NCBI GenBank assembly: GCA_016926595.1 | Contig: JAFGOG010000320.1 | Location: 1-39,661, forward strand | From: Anaerolineae bacterium | GTDB lineage: Bacteria; Chloroflexota; Anaerolineae; JAAYZQ01 | Direction: 5' to 3' | DNA length: 39,661 nt | Part shown: positions 7,055 through 14,730 of the stretch, one piece after another | Numbering within the stretch: position 1 is the stretch's first letter | How the letters are laid out: each line of letters begins with the position of its first letter | The notes under the pieces: generated by a model | Database searches by the model: none | What the model was told of the DNA's origin: nothing | Seen by the model: only the letters and a program-made list of their open reading frames with translations | Translations under genes and position numbers: made by a program

Positions 7055-10000
7055 TCAGAAAAGAGCGAATTGTGCCTGTTGGGGAGCGGCCGGCGGCTGG
7101 GGCGCCGCAGCGGGTTTGGCGAGAGTGGGCTGCGCTTTGAGGACCGGCCGGGGATCGGGCTGGCGGATCTCTATGCGCTCGTTGGCCAGAGCCACACTGC
7201 AGTTAGCTTTGAGCAGCCGCTGGATAGCCGTCTCGCGCTCGTCAGGCCTGAGCGTGATGGTCTTCAGGGTGGGACCGCCATTCCAGTGCGCGACCGCGGT
7301 GGGCCTGAAGAGCCTGGCGGCGGCTGTGATAGCGTCACCGTCAAAGCTCATGAACGAGCTATCCGCCATCTCGACGAAGGTCAGGACGTCACGCTGGTGA
7401 GCTTCGCGGAAACGCGCATAGGCCTGTTCGGCTGTGGCTGGGAGGCTGTGCTCAGCAGGCTGTGAGACAGACTGTCGGGCGGCTTGCTCGCGCACGATGG
7501 CGATCTTCAGACCGGCGCGGGTGAGCTTGTCTACCCAGTAGCGATCTCTGTTGGGAAGCGTGATGGTGGGGATACGGCCCTCCGAGGCAACATTCCCGAT
7601 CGCCCTGGCGATGGCGCGGGCATCCTCACCATAGGCTTGGAACGTGTGCCCGTGGTCGACCAGTACCAGCGCGTCCGGGTGCCGGCGCTTGGCGGCGTGG
7701 TACTCGGGCGGGAAGAACTCGGCGGTGGGGCGGAACATGGCGGGATCGGCGGGGCCAGCTTGCGGAAGGGCCGCGCGGGCAGGCGCCTCTCCGGTGATGG
7801 GTCGGCTGGTGAGCGGCGCGTCGTCAGGGATGCCGGCGGCTTTCTGTACCAGCGCGGCGGCCAGCAGCTGCTGGATGCCACTGCTCAGGTTCCTCACCTG
7901 GTAGGCAGCCTGGTCCAGCGGGCCGTAGTCGACCACCTGGTGAGCCTGTCCATCGTGGTAGAAACGCTTGCCGACCAGGTTGTCCAGCGGCACGACGGTC
8001 AGCCTGCTCTCATCCACCGTCTTCTCGCCGCTGGCCCAGCCCGATGTGAAGTCGGCCGAGGCCTGGGCGGTCTGGCGGAACAGCCTGGAGACATCGACGA
8101 CCGTCTCGTCGGCCGCGATGGAGCGCGCCAGCTCGGCCTCCAGCGAGGCAGCCCCGCCGGAGATCTGCGCCAGGCCGCCGCCATCGGCGTCGCCGCCCAG
8201 CAGCGCCGCGGCAGCCTGCTTCTGGCTGACCAGCTCGATGGCCTGGGCCTCCATCGTGTTCTCGTAGAACAGGTGATAGACCCGGCATTCGTCGGTCTGG
8301 CCGATGCGCCAGTGCCGGCGCGAGGCCTGGGAGACGGTGTAGAGTGAGTAGGCTACTTCGTAGAAGATCAGCGACTTGAAGGCCAGCAGATCCAGCCCGG
8401 TCTCGACCAGCTTGGGGTTGCATATGAGGACGTTGCCACCCTTCTCGATCTGCTTCTCGAGCCAGCCGCCGCGCTTGTCGGTGGCCACAGTATTGCTTTC
8501 CAGCACCACCGGCCTGGCGCCCGGCACATGCCGGGTGATCAGCTCCAGCAAGCGCTCCTGGATGCCAACCTTGCCGCTTTGCGCAATGAAGACCGCGCAG
8601 GGGCGGTTGGCGGCCAGCTCCTCTGTGAGCAGGTCGAGCAGCGCTTGCTCTTTGGGATAGACCTGCTTCTGATCGAAGCCCTGCAAGGTGGTGACCAGCT
8701 TGACAATCTGCTTGCCGGCGCTGTCTTTGCGCGGGGTGCGATGGAAGACCGGGCGCGCCTGGTAGCAGGTTGAGGGATAGCGCAGCACGGCCTGCAGGTA
8801 GGCGCCGAGGAAGCTGGCATCGCCTTCATCGCGGCAGGTCAGCAGGTAGTCGAGCAGCTTGCTCTTCTCGTGGGTGTAGTGCGCCTGTATCTCCGGCGGC
8901 AGGCTGATCGGGATGGGGATCTCTGTGTACTCCGGCAGGTTGAAGGCCAGGTCAGGCAGGCCGACCCACACCACATGGTCGATCAGCTCCCGGATCAGCA
9001 GCGGCGAGATGCCGGGCGCCTCCTCGGGCTTGTGCTCGTGGCGGTCGGTGCCGCTGTAGACGCCGGACTGCTTGTCCTGCTTATACTCGATGACCTTGAC
9101 CATCACCCCCATCGAGCGCACCCAGCGGTTGATGGCCGGCTGGATACCCTCGTCGAGGGGATAGTCTTTGACCATGCGGGCCGGGTTGAAGGCCCACTCT
9201 AGCCAGAACAGGCTGGAGGCTAGGCCGCCCATCAGTGTGCCGGTCATGCCGATGGCATAGTCGGCGATGAGCACCAGGTCTTGCATGGCGCGGCCCTGGT
9301 CGGAAGCCGCCGATTTGTTCTCGTGCAGCTCGTCACACACCACGACTGCCACGCGCTTGCTGTAGCGCTCGCGCAGCAGCGTGGCGATGGGATAACGAGG
9401 GTTTCGCCTGGGAGTGATCTCGCCTGGCTTTGGCGCCGAGAAGGTGCGCTTGAGCTGCCACAGCGCCCCGCCGCAAGTCTTGCAGCGGCGCGGCTTGGTG
9501 GCTAGCCAGCGCAGGGGATCGGCCTTGCTGTCCTCGCCTTGCGAGCCGGTGACAAGCGCCGAGCAGGTCGGGCAGATGAGCAGATCCTCGTGGCCAATCC
9601 GGCTGACGTCCGGTAGGAGATGGCCCTCCTCGTCCAGATACTGCCGGGGAATTGTTTCGGTGCCCAAGATGGGGTCCTTAGGCCAGCGCGCGAAGTGGCG
9701 GCGCGCGATCTGGTAGGCCGGCTGCCAGCCCTCGCCCAACTTGGCGCGCTCGCGTGACAGGACGAGCACATGGAGCTGATCGGGCCTGGCCTCGGCCCGG
9801 CACATGAAGGCGGCCACGTCGTCGACCAGCGTCTCGCTCTCGCCGGCGCCGGGGCCTTTGTCGGCGATGTGGGCGTGGCAGCCGGGGATGGCATCGATCA
9901 GCTCGGTCTGCCACTTCTCGATCAGGTGCGGCGGGGCCATCACTACGGCCACCTGGCCGGGCCTGAACTTCTTCTGCTCCCACAGGGCGGCGATGGCGGT

Positions 10001-11317
10001 GGCGCCCATCGGCCCTTTGCCCGTGCCCATGTCGCCGGCCAGGATGACGCGGCGGCGCTTTTCCAGCGTGGACAGCATGGAGGCTACCACGTGCTTCTGT
10101 GTCTCGAAAAGCCCGGTTACCGGCCGGCCTGGCAGCGGGCGGTTGCGGAAGACCCGGTCGAAAACGAGTGCGTGGGGGCTGTAATCGAAGTCGTAGAGCG
10201 GCTCCGAGTGCCCGGTGAGATGGTCGAGGAAGGCCTGCCGGTGCTCCTTTAGGAAAGCGACCAACGCGTCCTTCTCTTGACCTTCGATGGTGGTCAGCTT
10301 GCCGCTCTTGTGCAGCAGGCTGATGGTAACCTGCGCCCGGTGCTCGATGGTCTCGTGGATGCCGACCAGGTCGGGGGGTGTGGTGTCGATCTCCGCCATG
10401 CGCACCACACCGCGAACGGCTGCCGGGCCATCCTCCAGATCCAGCAGCAGCCCGTTGAACAGCCCGGCGGCCAGTAGCATGCCCAGCTGGCCCGCGCGGG
10501 GCGGGACGATCGGCGCCAGCGCCGGGGCGGGCGGCGGCGGCTCGATGATGCCGCGGAAGGTATGGGTGAGCTGAGCGCCGTGAGCGGCCAGGGCTGGCAG
10601 CATAACCTCGGCGCCGACCTGGTCGGGGTGGAAGTAGAAACGCTTGATCATCTGCGCCGGCGGGATGGCGTAGAGGGGCTGTAGCGCGATGGCCAGCTCC
10701 GGCAGCCTGTCCGGCTGCTTACAGCTCTCGACCAGCTTGAGAACTTCGGCGCTCGTATCCTCGCCGCGCTCGACCGGCCGCGTCTTGGCCACGACCAGGA
10801 TCTGCGTGTAGCTGTCCAGGTGCAGCCCCGGCAGCCGGTAGACATCGACCAGGCTGCTGTGCTTGACCAGGAACGATGCCGCTCGCTCGGTCATGTGCTG
10901 GGCATAGACGACCCACAGCACAAAACCGCCATCCTGAGCCCACTTCCAGCTGTGGGCCAGCATCTCGAACTCCCGGCGCTTCTCGCCGGCCTGGCCGGCG
11001 TTCTCGGCGTAGGGTGGGTTGCAGTAGACCAGGCTGTAGGCCCGGTTGGGCGTGCGCAGGGTCATGATATCGCCCTCGACCGCGTGCTCGGCGCCAAGCC
11101 TGGCGCGGCAGGCCGCGGCGCGATCGGCGTCGATCTCGTTGGCGTAGGGCGTCATGCCCCAGGCCTCGGCCAGCGACTGGAGGGCATTCCCCTCCCCCGC
11201 GCAGGGGTCGAGCAGGCGGCCGCCCTGGTGGGCCGTGAACAGGCTGGCCAGGGCAGGCAGGTGTTGTGGCGGCAGCGGGTAATACCCGCCGATCGCCTGG
11301 GAGTGAATATGTGCCAT
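7055..11317 (-). CDS. DNA methyltransferase-SNF2 helicase-MutS-I-like fusion (DUF6094 type)
   Basis: A 1,420-residue multidomain protein. The start MAHIHSQAIGGYYPLP is chosen for the CAAGGAG site upstream; the longer reading runs into iteron DNA. Residues 37-43 (DPCAGEG, SAM binding) and 100-103 (NPPY) define an N6-adenine/DUF6094-type methyltransferase. A superfamily 2 helicase follows: Walker A GDMGTGKG (Lys434), DELH (662-665), a CPTC...CKTC zinc ribbon inserted at about 585-620, and motif VI QASRRHWRIGQ (about 997-1007), typical of SNF2. Residues ~1196-1280 (HPDALVLVDHGHTFQAYGEDA, then YWVDKLTRAGLKIAIVREQ) and ~1300-1380 both resemble the MutS domain I fold. Such fusions are known among polyvalent proteins of conjugative elements. 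The stop overlaps an ATG (TGATG). Confidence 0.85.
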   Translation of the reverse strand: MAHIHSQAIGGYYPLPPQHLPALASLFTAHQGGRLLDPCAGEGNALQSLAEAWGMTPYANEIDADRAAACRARLGAEHAVEGDIMTLRTPNRAYSLVYCNPPYAENAGQAGEKRREFEMLAHSWKWAQDGGFVLWVVYAQHMTERAASFLVKHSSLVDVYRLPGLHLDSYTQILVVAKTRPVERGEDTSAEVLKLVESCKQPDRLPELAIALQPLYAIPPAQMIKRFYFHPDQVGAEVMLPALAAHGAQLTHTFRGIIEPPPPAPALAPIVPPRAGQLGMLLAAGLFNGLLLDLEDGPAAVRGVVRMAEIDTTPPDLVGIHETIEHRAQVTISLLHKSGKLTTIEGQEKDALVAFLKEHRQAFLDHLTGHSEPLYDFDYSPHALVFDRVFRNRPLPGRPVTGLFETQKHVVASMLSTLEKRRRVILAGDMGTGKGPMGATAIAALWEQKKFRPGQVAVVMAPPHLIEKWQTELIDAIPGCHAHIADKGPGAGESETLVDDVAAFMCRAEARPDQLHVLVLSRERAKLGEGWQPAYQIARRHFARWPKDPILGTETIPRQYLDEEGHLLPDVSRIGHEDLLICPTCSALVTGSQGEDSKADPLRWLATKPRRCKTCGGALWQLKRTFSAPKPGEITPRRNPRYPIATLLRERYSKRVAVVVCDELHENKSAASDQGRAMQDLVLIADYAIGMTGTLMGGLASSLFWLEWAFNPARMVKDYPLDEGIQPAINRWVRSMGVMVKVIEYKQDKQSGVYSGTDRHEHKPEEAPGISPLLIRELIDHVVWVGLPDLAFNLPEYTEIPIPISLPPEIQAHYTHEKSKLLDYLLTCRDEGDASFLGAYLQAVLRYPSTCYQARPVFHRTPRKDSAGKQIVKLVTTLQGFDQKQVYPKEQALLDLLTEELAANRPCAVFIAQSGKVGIQERLLELITRHVPGARPVVLESNTVATDKRGGWLEKQIEKGGNVLICNPKLVETGLDLLAFKSLIFYEVAYSLYTVSQASRRHWRIGQTDECRVYHLFYENTMEAQAIELVSQKQAAAALLGGDADGGGLAQISGGAASLEAELARSIAADETVVDVSRLFRQTAQASADFTSGWASGEKTVDESRLTVVPLDNLVGKRFYHDGQAHQVVDYGPLDQAAYQVRNLSSGIQQLLAAALVQKAAGIPDDAPLTSRPITGEAPARAALPQAGPADPAMFRPTAEFFPPEYHAAKRRHPDALVLVDHGHTFQAYGEDARAIARAIGNVASEGRIPTITLPNRDRYWVDKLTRAGLKIAIVREQAARQSVSQPAEHSLPATAEQAYARFREAHQRDVLTFVEMADSSFMSFDGDAITAAARLFRPTAVAHWNGGPTLKTITLRPDERETAIQRLLKANCSVALANERIEIRQPDPRPVLKAQPTLAKPAAAPQPPAAPQQAQFALF

Positions 11318-11365
11318 TTCGGTTATCTCCTTGAGTGAAGTTGCTTGCAGATAGGACTGTAAGAA

Positions 11366-11428
11366 GACAGAGTTATTGCGCCGAGGGACATACTTATTGC
11401 GCAAATAGACACAGTTATTGTGCACAAC
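11366..11428. repeat. Three tandem 21-bp direct repeats (iteron-like)
   Basis: Units 11366-11386, 11387-11407 and 11408-11428 are exactly 21 bp and share GACA-N-A-N-TTATTG-N-GC on the plus strand. The array lies about 50 bp upstream of the start of the giant methyltransferase/helicase gene, downstream of the 11512-12612 gene. Twenty-one bp equals two helical turns, so a protein could bind all three on one DNA face. Likely roles are operator for the fusion gene or an origin-type iteron set. Confidence 0.85.
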
Positions 11429-11511
11429 CTCTGTTTAAGGGGAAAGGTTGCAAAGGATTACCGCATGAGTGTCTCTCCTTGCTAGATGGGCGGGTAACAG
11501 GCTGGGCAGCG

Positions 11512-12612
11512 TCACGAGAGTAGCCGCTGGACATGGTCGTGTTGTAGGATGTTGCGGGAGAACCAGGCCCGGCGCTTCTTGCCCCAGCGGAACCCGGCGC
11601 TCTTGAGGCGGGTAAGCACCCACTCGGCCGGCTTCTTCTCGAAGGACAGCCAGGTCCAGTCGCCCTCGTGGGTAAGCGTGAAGGGGATGGCCTCGCCGGG
11701 TGACATCTCGGCCGGAGATGTCTCGATTTCGCGGGCGATTTCGTCGCCGATGGCGGCCATGTCGGCCTCGGTAGCCACGCTGCCGGGGAGCGCGTGATAG
11801 CGCGTGCTGCGCCCCGGCCCGCGCGCCTGCACGGCGCCGTTGTGGGCGTGGACGGTCCAGCCCTGGACGGAGAGCCGCTCCGGCAGTGTGACGCTGAGCA
11901 GCGGCTGCCGGCGGGCGCCCTGCGGGTGGGTGGCGGGGGCTGCGGCGGGCTCAGGTTCCGGCTGGGCAGCCGGCTCTTCCAGCAGCCGCGTGGCGGCCTC
12001 CGCCGGCTCCTGGCCGGGCCAGGTCAGCTCTTCCCGTTCGACTGCCAGCGCGATGACCTGTGTCCAGCGCGCGCGATCGAGCGTCACCTGCCAGACCGGC
12101 TGGCCGCCGTAGTTGTGCAGCGGCAGGATCAGGCGGGCGCGGCGGCCCAGCGCGAGCAGGCCGGCCTGCCACTCCGGGAACAAGGGGATATCGACACACC
12201 GGCTGACGTGCTCGCCGACCTTGGCCGCCATGTCACCGTCCTCAAACACGAACGTCTGGCTGGTATCGGCGTCGTAGTCGGGCATGAAGAAGCGCTTATC
12301 GAGCAGGATGTAGTGGTCGATGGCCAGGTGCTCGATGCGCTTGACGATGCGCTTGAAGGGGGCCTCGTCGCCTTCCAGCCCGGCGTAGCTGCCGCGGCCG
12401 ATGGCGTGCGGCCGGCCTTGCGGATCGGTGTAGTCCACCGCCAGGCGGCGGTCGACCAGGCGCGCCCACACCGATTCGGCGGCGGTCGGCGGGCCGGCAT
12501 AGTTGAGATACACCAGGTGCTCTCTGTAGCGGTCGCGCTGGACCGAGTAGCCGAACACCTGCACCGTGCCCACGGCGTGGATCTGGCCGATTGGCTCTAG
12601 TCTAAGATTCAT
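11512..12612 (-). CDS. Plasmid ORFan with C-terminal GFRW-type domain
   Basis: A 366-residue protein. The N-terminal ~190 residues are mixed alpha/beta (IHAVGTVQVFGYSVQRD, IDHYILLDKRFFMPDYDADTSQTFVFEDGD, ILPLHNYGGQPVWQVTLDRARW). Next comes an Ala/Pro/Glu linker (~210-235) and a C-terminal part ending with WTWLSFEKKPAEWVLTRLKSAGFRWGKK, a short module often seen in plasmid-borne proteins (a KP..V...LK..GFRW pattern). An AAGGAG site precedes the ATG. It lies upstream of the methyltransferase/helicase fusion and may be co-transcribed with it. Function unknown. Confidence 0.65.
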   Translation of the reverse strand: MNLRLEPIGQIHAVGTVQVFGYSVQRDRYREHLVYLNYAGPPTAAESVWARLVDRRLAVDYTDPQGRPHAIGRGSYAGLEGDEAPFKRIVKRIEHLAIDHYILLDKRFFMPDYDADTSQTFVFEDGDMAAKVGEHVSRCVDIPLFPEWQAGLLALGRRARLILPLHNYGGQPVWQVTLDRARWTQVIALAVEREELTWPGQEPAEAATRLLEEPAAQPEPEPAAAPATHPQGARRQPLLSVTLPERLSVQGWTVHAHNGAVQARGPGRSTRYHALPGSVATEADMAAIGDEIAREIETSPAEMSPGEAIPFTLTHEGDWTWLSFEKKPAEWVLTRLKSAGFRWGKKRRAWFSRNILQHDHVQRLLS

Positions 12613-12635
12613 GGAAAACTCCTTGTTGAACGAGC

Positions 12636-12667
12636 ACAGGCAGCGGAGAGTGTCATGCGCTGCCTGT
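12636..12667. repeat. Intercistronic 10-bp perfect hairpin
   Basis: Arms ACAGGCAGCG (12636-12645) and CGCTGCCTGT (12658-12667) with a 12-nt loop, located between the 59-aa gene and the 366-aa gene. There is no U-tract, so it is one of the operon's non-terminator hairpins. Confidence 0.7.
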
Positions 12668-12718
12668 ACCTGATTGTTGTGGCTCTTGGATGTTGTGATC
12701 TGTCTGTAAGTCGTCTGG

Positions 12719-12898
12719 CTACGCTTCTGCTGTCTGGCTGTAGACAGCGATCTCGCTGTTATCTTCCAGGCTTTCGGGCAGGCTGATGAGAAATTGCTCA
12801 GTCTGTTGGCAGGTAGCGCAGCTGGCGCTCAGAACAATCCATCGCCTTGCCGGTACTTCGTCGACGTCGGTGAAGCAATCCAGGATTTGGATCAGCAT
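12719..12898 (-). CDS. 59-aa small protein
   Basis: Reads MLIQILDCFTDVDEVPARRW at the start, with a CATC pair near residues 27-30 (SASCATCQQTEQF), and ends EIAVYSQTAEA. GAAGGAGA lies about 11 nt upstream of the ATG. It fills the gap between the 219-aa and 366-aa genes in the same orientation, with no competing reading on either strand. The motif SCATC..TEQFLISLPE gives it a thioredoxin-like look around the CxxC, but the protein is too short for that fold, and I do not assign a function. Confidence 0.55.
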   Translation of the reverse strand: MLIQILDCFTDVDEVPARRWIVLSASCATCQQTEQFLISLPESLEDNSEIAVYSQTAEA

Positions 12899-12921
12899 GA
12901 GTCTGCATCTCCTTCTGTTTC

Positions 12922-13018
12922 TTGTGTTCAGAGCAAAAGTGTGCTATCGTTAGGATGTCGTTTGAAACACGGTTTCACCAAGCAGCGGGGATTGCACTCC
13001 CCGCTGCTTTGCGTTTTA
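12922..13018 (+). ncRNA. Possible short plus-strand RNA with terminator
   Basis: A plus-strand promoter can be read: TTGTGT (12922-12927), 17-bp spacer, TATCGT (12945-12950) with an extended TG. Transcription from about 12957 would meet a small hairpin (TGAAAC/GTTTCA) and then a perfect 12-bp stem (12980-12991 with 12998-13009), followed by TGCGTTTT. The predicted RNA is about 60 nt and opposite to the operon. The large hairpin is certain; the promoter and RNA are tentative. It could instead serve as a processing or stability hairpin for minus-strand mRNA. Confidence 0.35.
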
Positions 13019-13028
13019 GGGCTGAAAC

Positions 13029-13688
13029 TCAGGTATGAATGTCGACGAACAAGATGCCGAGAGTGGCGGTTCTGTCGTCAAGGCCGTAGTCGCGTAGGTC
13101 AAAGAAGCGCCAGTTGTCATAGGGGTCGCTGATGGCTTGCGAGAAGGGGGGCTCGTCTGCGCGTTGCAGGGCATACCAGGCGTGCAGGCTGCTCTGCGCG
13201 GAGTGTACCGACAGCGGCTCCTCGCCCGCGCGGACCGCGTGAGCGGCTTTCTCCAGCAAGCCGGTGGTGACGCCGGGCGCTCCGGCTCGGACATAGGCGG
13301 CCAGCTCACGCGCAGACATGGGCTCAGCCTTGGCCTTGATGGTGTCAAGGCCTGGATTGGGACCAATCGCGCACTGGTGAGCCCCCTCCAGGCCGAGGTC
13401 TAGCGCCGCGGTGACCAGGCACCACTTGCGGGCTTCTTCCCAGCGTTGTTCCTGGGGCAGGCCGAGAAAGCGCGCTTGCATGCCTTCACGCCCGCGCCAG
13501 TCCTCGCCCTGGATCAGGGGGATGGCCTGGCCGTTGTCCAGCACCAGCACCATGGCTGTCCACCAGTTGTTCTCGTCGCACAGCGGCTCGGCGTAGGCTA
13601 TCGCGAAAGTGCCAATTGCGTCATCGCCGATATCGCCTGGCTCTGTGTTTGGGTCTATCGCGATCAGAAAACCATAGGTTGCATGCAT
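13029..13688 (-). CDS. 219-aa ORFan
   Basis: A protein of 219 residues starting MHATYGFLIAIDPN; the start is supported by AAGGAGAT about 6 nt before the ATG. It has an acidic N-terminal part (DDAIGTFAIAYAEPLCDENNWWTAMVLVLDNGQAIPLIQ), a helical middle (EQRWEEARKWCLVTAALDLG) and a C-terminus ending LGILFVDIHT. No family is recognised. It lies between the 71-aa and 59-aa genes; the 12980-13009 hairpin follows its stop codon. Confidence 0.6.
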   Translation of the reverse strand: MHATYGFLIAIDPNTEPGDIGDDAIGTFAIAYAEPLCDENNWWTAMVLVLDNGQAIPLIQGEDWRGREGMQARFLGLPQEQRWEEARKWCLVTAALDLGLEGAHQCAIGPNPGLDTIKAKAEPMSARELAAYVRAGAPGVTTGLLEKAAHAVRAGEEPLSVHSAQSSLHAWYALQRADEPPFSQAISDPYDNWRFFDLRDYGLDDRTATLGILFVDIHT

Positions 13689-13722
13689 GTGGATCTCCTT
13701 ATGGGGTTGAATACTGCTGAGG

Positions 13723-13938
13723 TTACGAATTGAGGTCATTCTGGTGGGCGGGGACATCATCCAGCAGATTTTCAAGCGCGCCCTGGACCAAGCACAGCTT
13801 GTTGTAGATATCGATGATCGCGCTGTGCCCTGTGGCGGGTAGCACTTCGAGCAGCTTGTGAACCTGGCTGCGCGCATCGGTGAGACGGTTGCGGGCAACC
13901 AGGCCTTCTATATACGCCGGGTTGAAGTGTCTGATCAT
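13723..13938 (-). CDS. 71-aa helical ORFan
   Basis: A small, mostly helical protein (MIRHFNPAYIEGLVARNRLT..., then KLCLVQGALENLLDDVP) of 71 residues. Its ATG overlaps the stop of the DUF7007-type gene by 4 bp (ATGA), with GGAGGAG just upstream, so it is very likely translated by coupling. No known family. The composition would suit an adaptor or small regulator, but nothing specific can be said. Confidence 0.6.
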   Translation of the reverse strand: MIRHFNPAYIEGLVARNRLTDARSQVHKLLEVLPATGHSAIIDIYNKLCLVQGALENLLDDVPAHQNDLNS

Positions 13939-14516
13939 GATGCTTTCTCCTCCAGGATGTCGTGGTCTTGCACCTGGTAACCGATGGTGATGCCCAGTCC
14001 CCGTAGGAATATCAGGCTATCCTGCGCTAGACCCACGCTTGTGCAGCAGCCATCCCAGATCTCGACCTGGACGTGCACATCCGGCGCCAGCCTGGTCGCT
14101 GTCTGCGGGTCAGAGTGTCGCAGTTCGCGGAGCCTCTGCTTGAACTCCCACAGTAACCAGAACGCATAGCCGGTTGGCTCCGGCTTGATGCCGCGCTCCA
14201 GCAAGTAGTCGGCATGCCATGTGCTGATGGTGTGCAGCAGCTCTGCGCGGCGCTCGCTGGCTGGCAAGTCTGATGATAAGTGGAACATGGCCGGCCACAG
14301 GTCGGGAAGCTCATACGCGGCGACAGCGTACAGGCAATCTTCCTCAAACCAGAACTGCCCATAGGCAGAGATGGCCCGGCGCCGGGCAGCTTCGCTGAGA
14401 TGTTCCCCGGCGAAGGTGTCGGCGATGCGCAGGCCGCCGTGCGAGGCGGTGGAGACCCAGGCGATGCCTGGCGCTACAGGCTCTGTGTGTTGGATAGAAC
14501 CCCATGGTGAATTCAT
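13935..14516 (-). CDS. DUF7007-type protein
   Basis: A 193-residue protein beginning MNSPWGSIQHTEPVAPGIAW, followed by VSTASHGGLRIAD, FWFEEDCLYAVAAYELPDL and an FKQRLRELRHS helix. The SPWG..Q..., VSTASHGG and WFEEDC blocks match my memory of DUF7007 proteins, which are common on plasmids next to anti-restriction-like and other early transfer genes. Function is not established. The start has GAGAGGAAA upstream. It couples to the 71-aa gene by a 4-bp overlap. Confidence 0.7.
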   Translation of the reverse strand: MNSPWGSIQHTEPVAPGIAWVSTASHGGLRIADTFAGEHLSEAARRRAISAYGQFWFEEDCLYAVAAYELPDLWPAMFHLSSDLPASERRAELLHTISTWHADYLLERGIKPEPTGYAFWLLWEFKQRLRELRHSDPQTATRLAPDVHVQVEIWDGCCTSVGLAQDSLIFLRGLGITIGYQVQDHDILEEKAS

Positions 14517-14605
14517 CAGTTTTTTCCTCTCCGTGATATGTGATCAGAAACATCGAGTTATGCTGGCGATGGGGCCGCGCGTGTTCCTCCTCTCTATAAG
14601 ACCAG

Positions 14606-14654
14606 CGCTACCACCAGGCAGGTAACCGAAGGTTACTTGTCGCGGGTGGTAGCG
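14606..14654. repeat. Nested intercistronic hairpin
   Basis: The outer 10-bp perfect stem, 14606-14615 with 14645-14654, encloses a second hairpin GTAACC/GGTTAC (14622-14627, 14631-14636) with a GAA loop. It lies between the 18-codon reading frame and the DUF7007 gene. No U-tract is present. The nested shape is more elaborate than the other gap hairpins. Confidence 0.75.
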
Positions 14655-14668
14655 TAGTTAGAACGGGC

Positions 14669-14725
14669 TTACCGATAGAAGTCCAGCATGGCACGCTGGA
14701 ATGGAGTACATCGGGTTGCTTGCAT
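14669..14725 (-). CDS. Possible 18-residue micro-ORF
   Basis: ATG at 14725 opens an 18-codon frame (MQATRCTPFQRAMLDFYR) ending in TAA. It has GAGGAGTG 8 nt upstream, a better ribosome site than many genes here, and begins 6 nt after the upstream gene stops. The nested hairpin follows directly. It could be a leader peptide for the DUF7007 gene or chance. Confidence 0.35.
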   Translation of the reverse strand: MQATRCTPFQRAMLDFYR

Positions 14726-14730
14726 GCGAT

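Noticed and set aside
6978..7055. 25-codon frame starting at the TGATG overlap before the primase
   Set aside because: Too short and without features; probably the remains or start of a shifted primase frame and not a separate gene.
7484..8347. Plus-strand frame of 287 codons inside the methyltransferase/helicase gene
   Set aside because: It lies antisense to well-defined SNF2 motifs, has no ribosome site and gives a Gly/Ala/Arg-rich shadow translation.
11794..12600. Plus-strand frame of 268 codons
   Set aside because: Antisense shadow of the 366-aa minus-strand gene, with skewed composition and no ribosome site.
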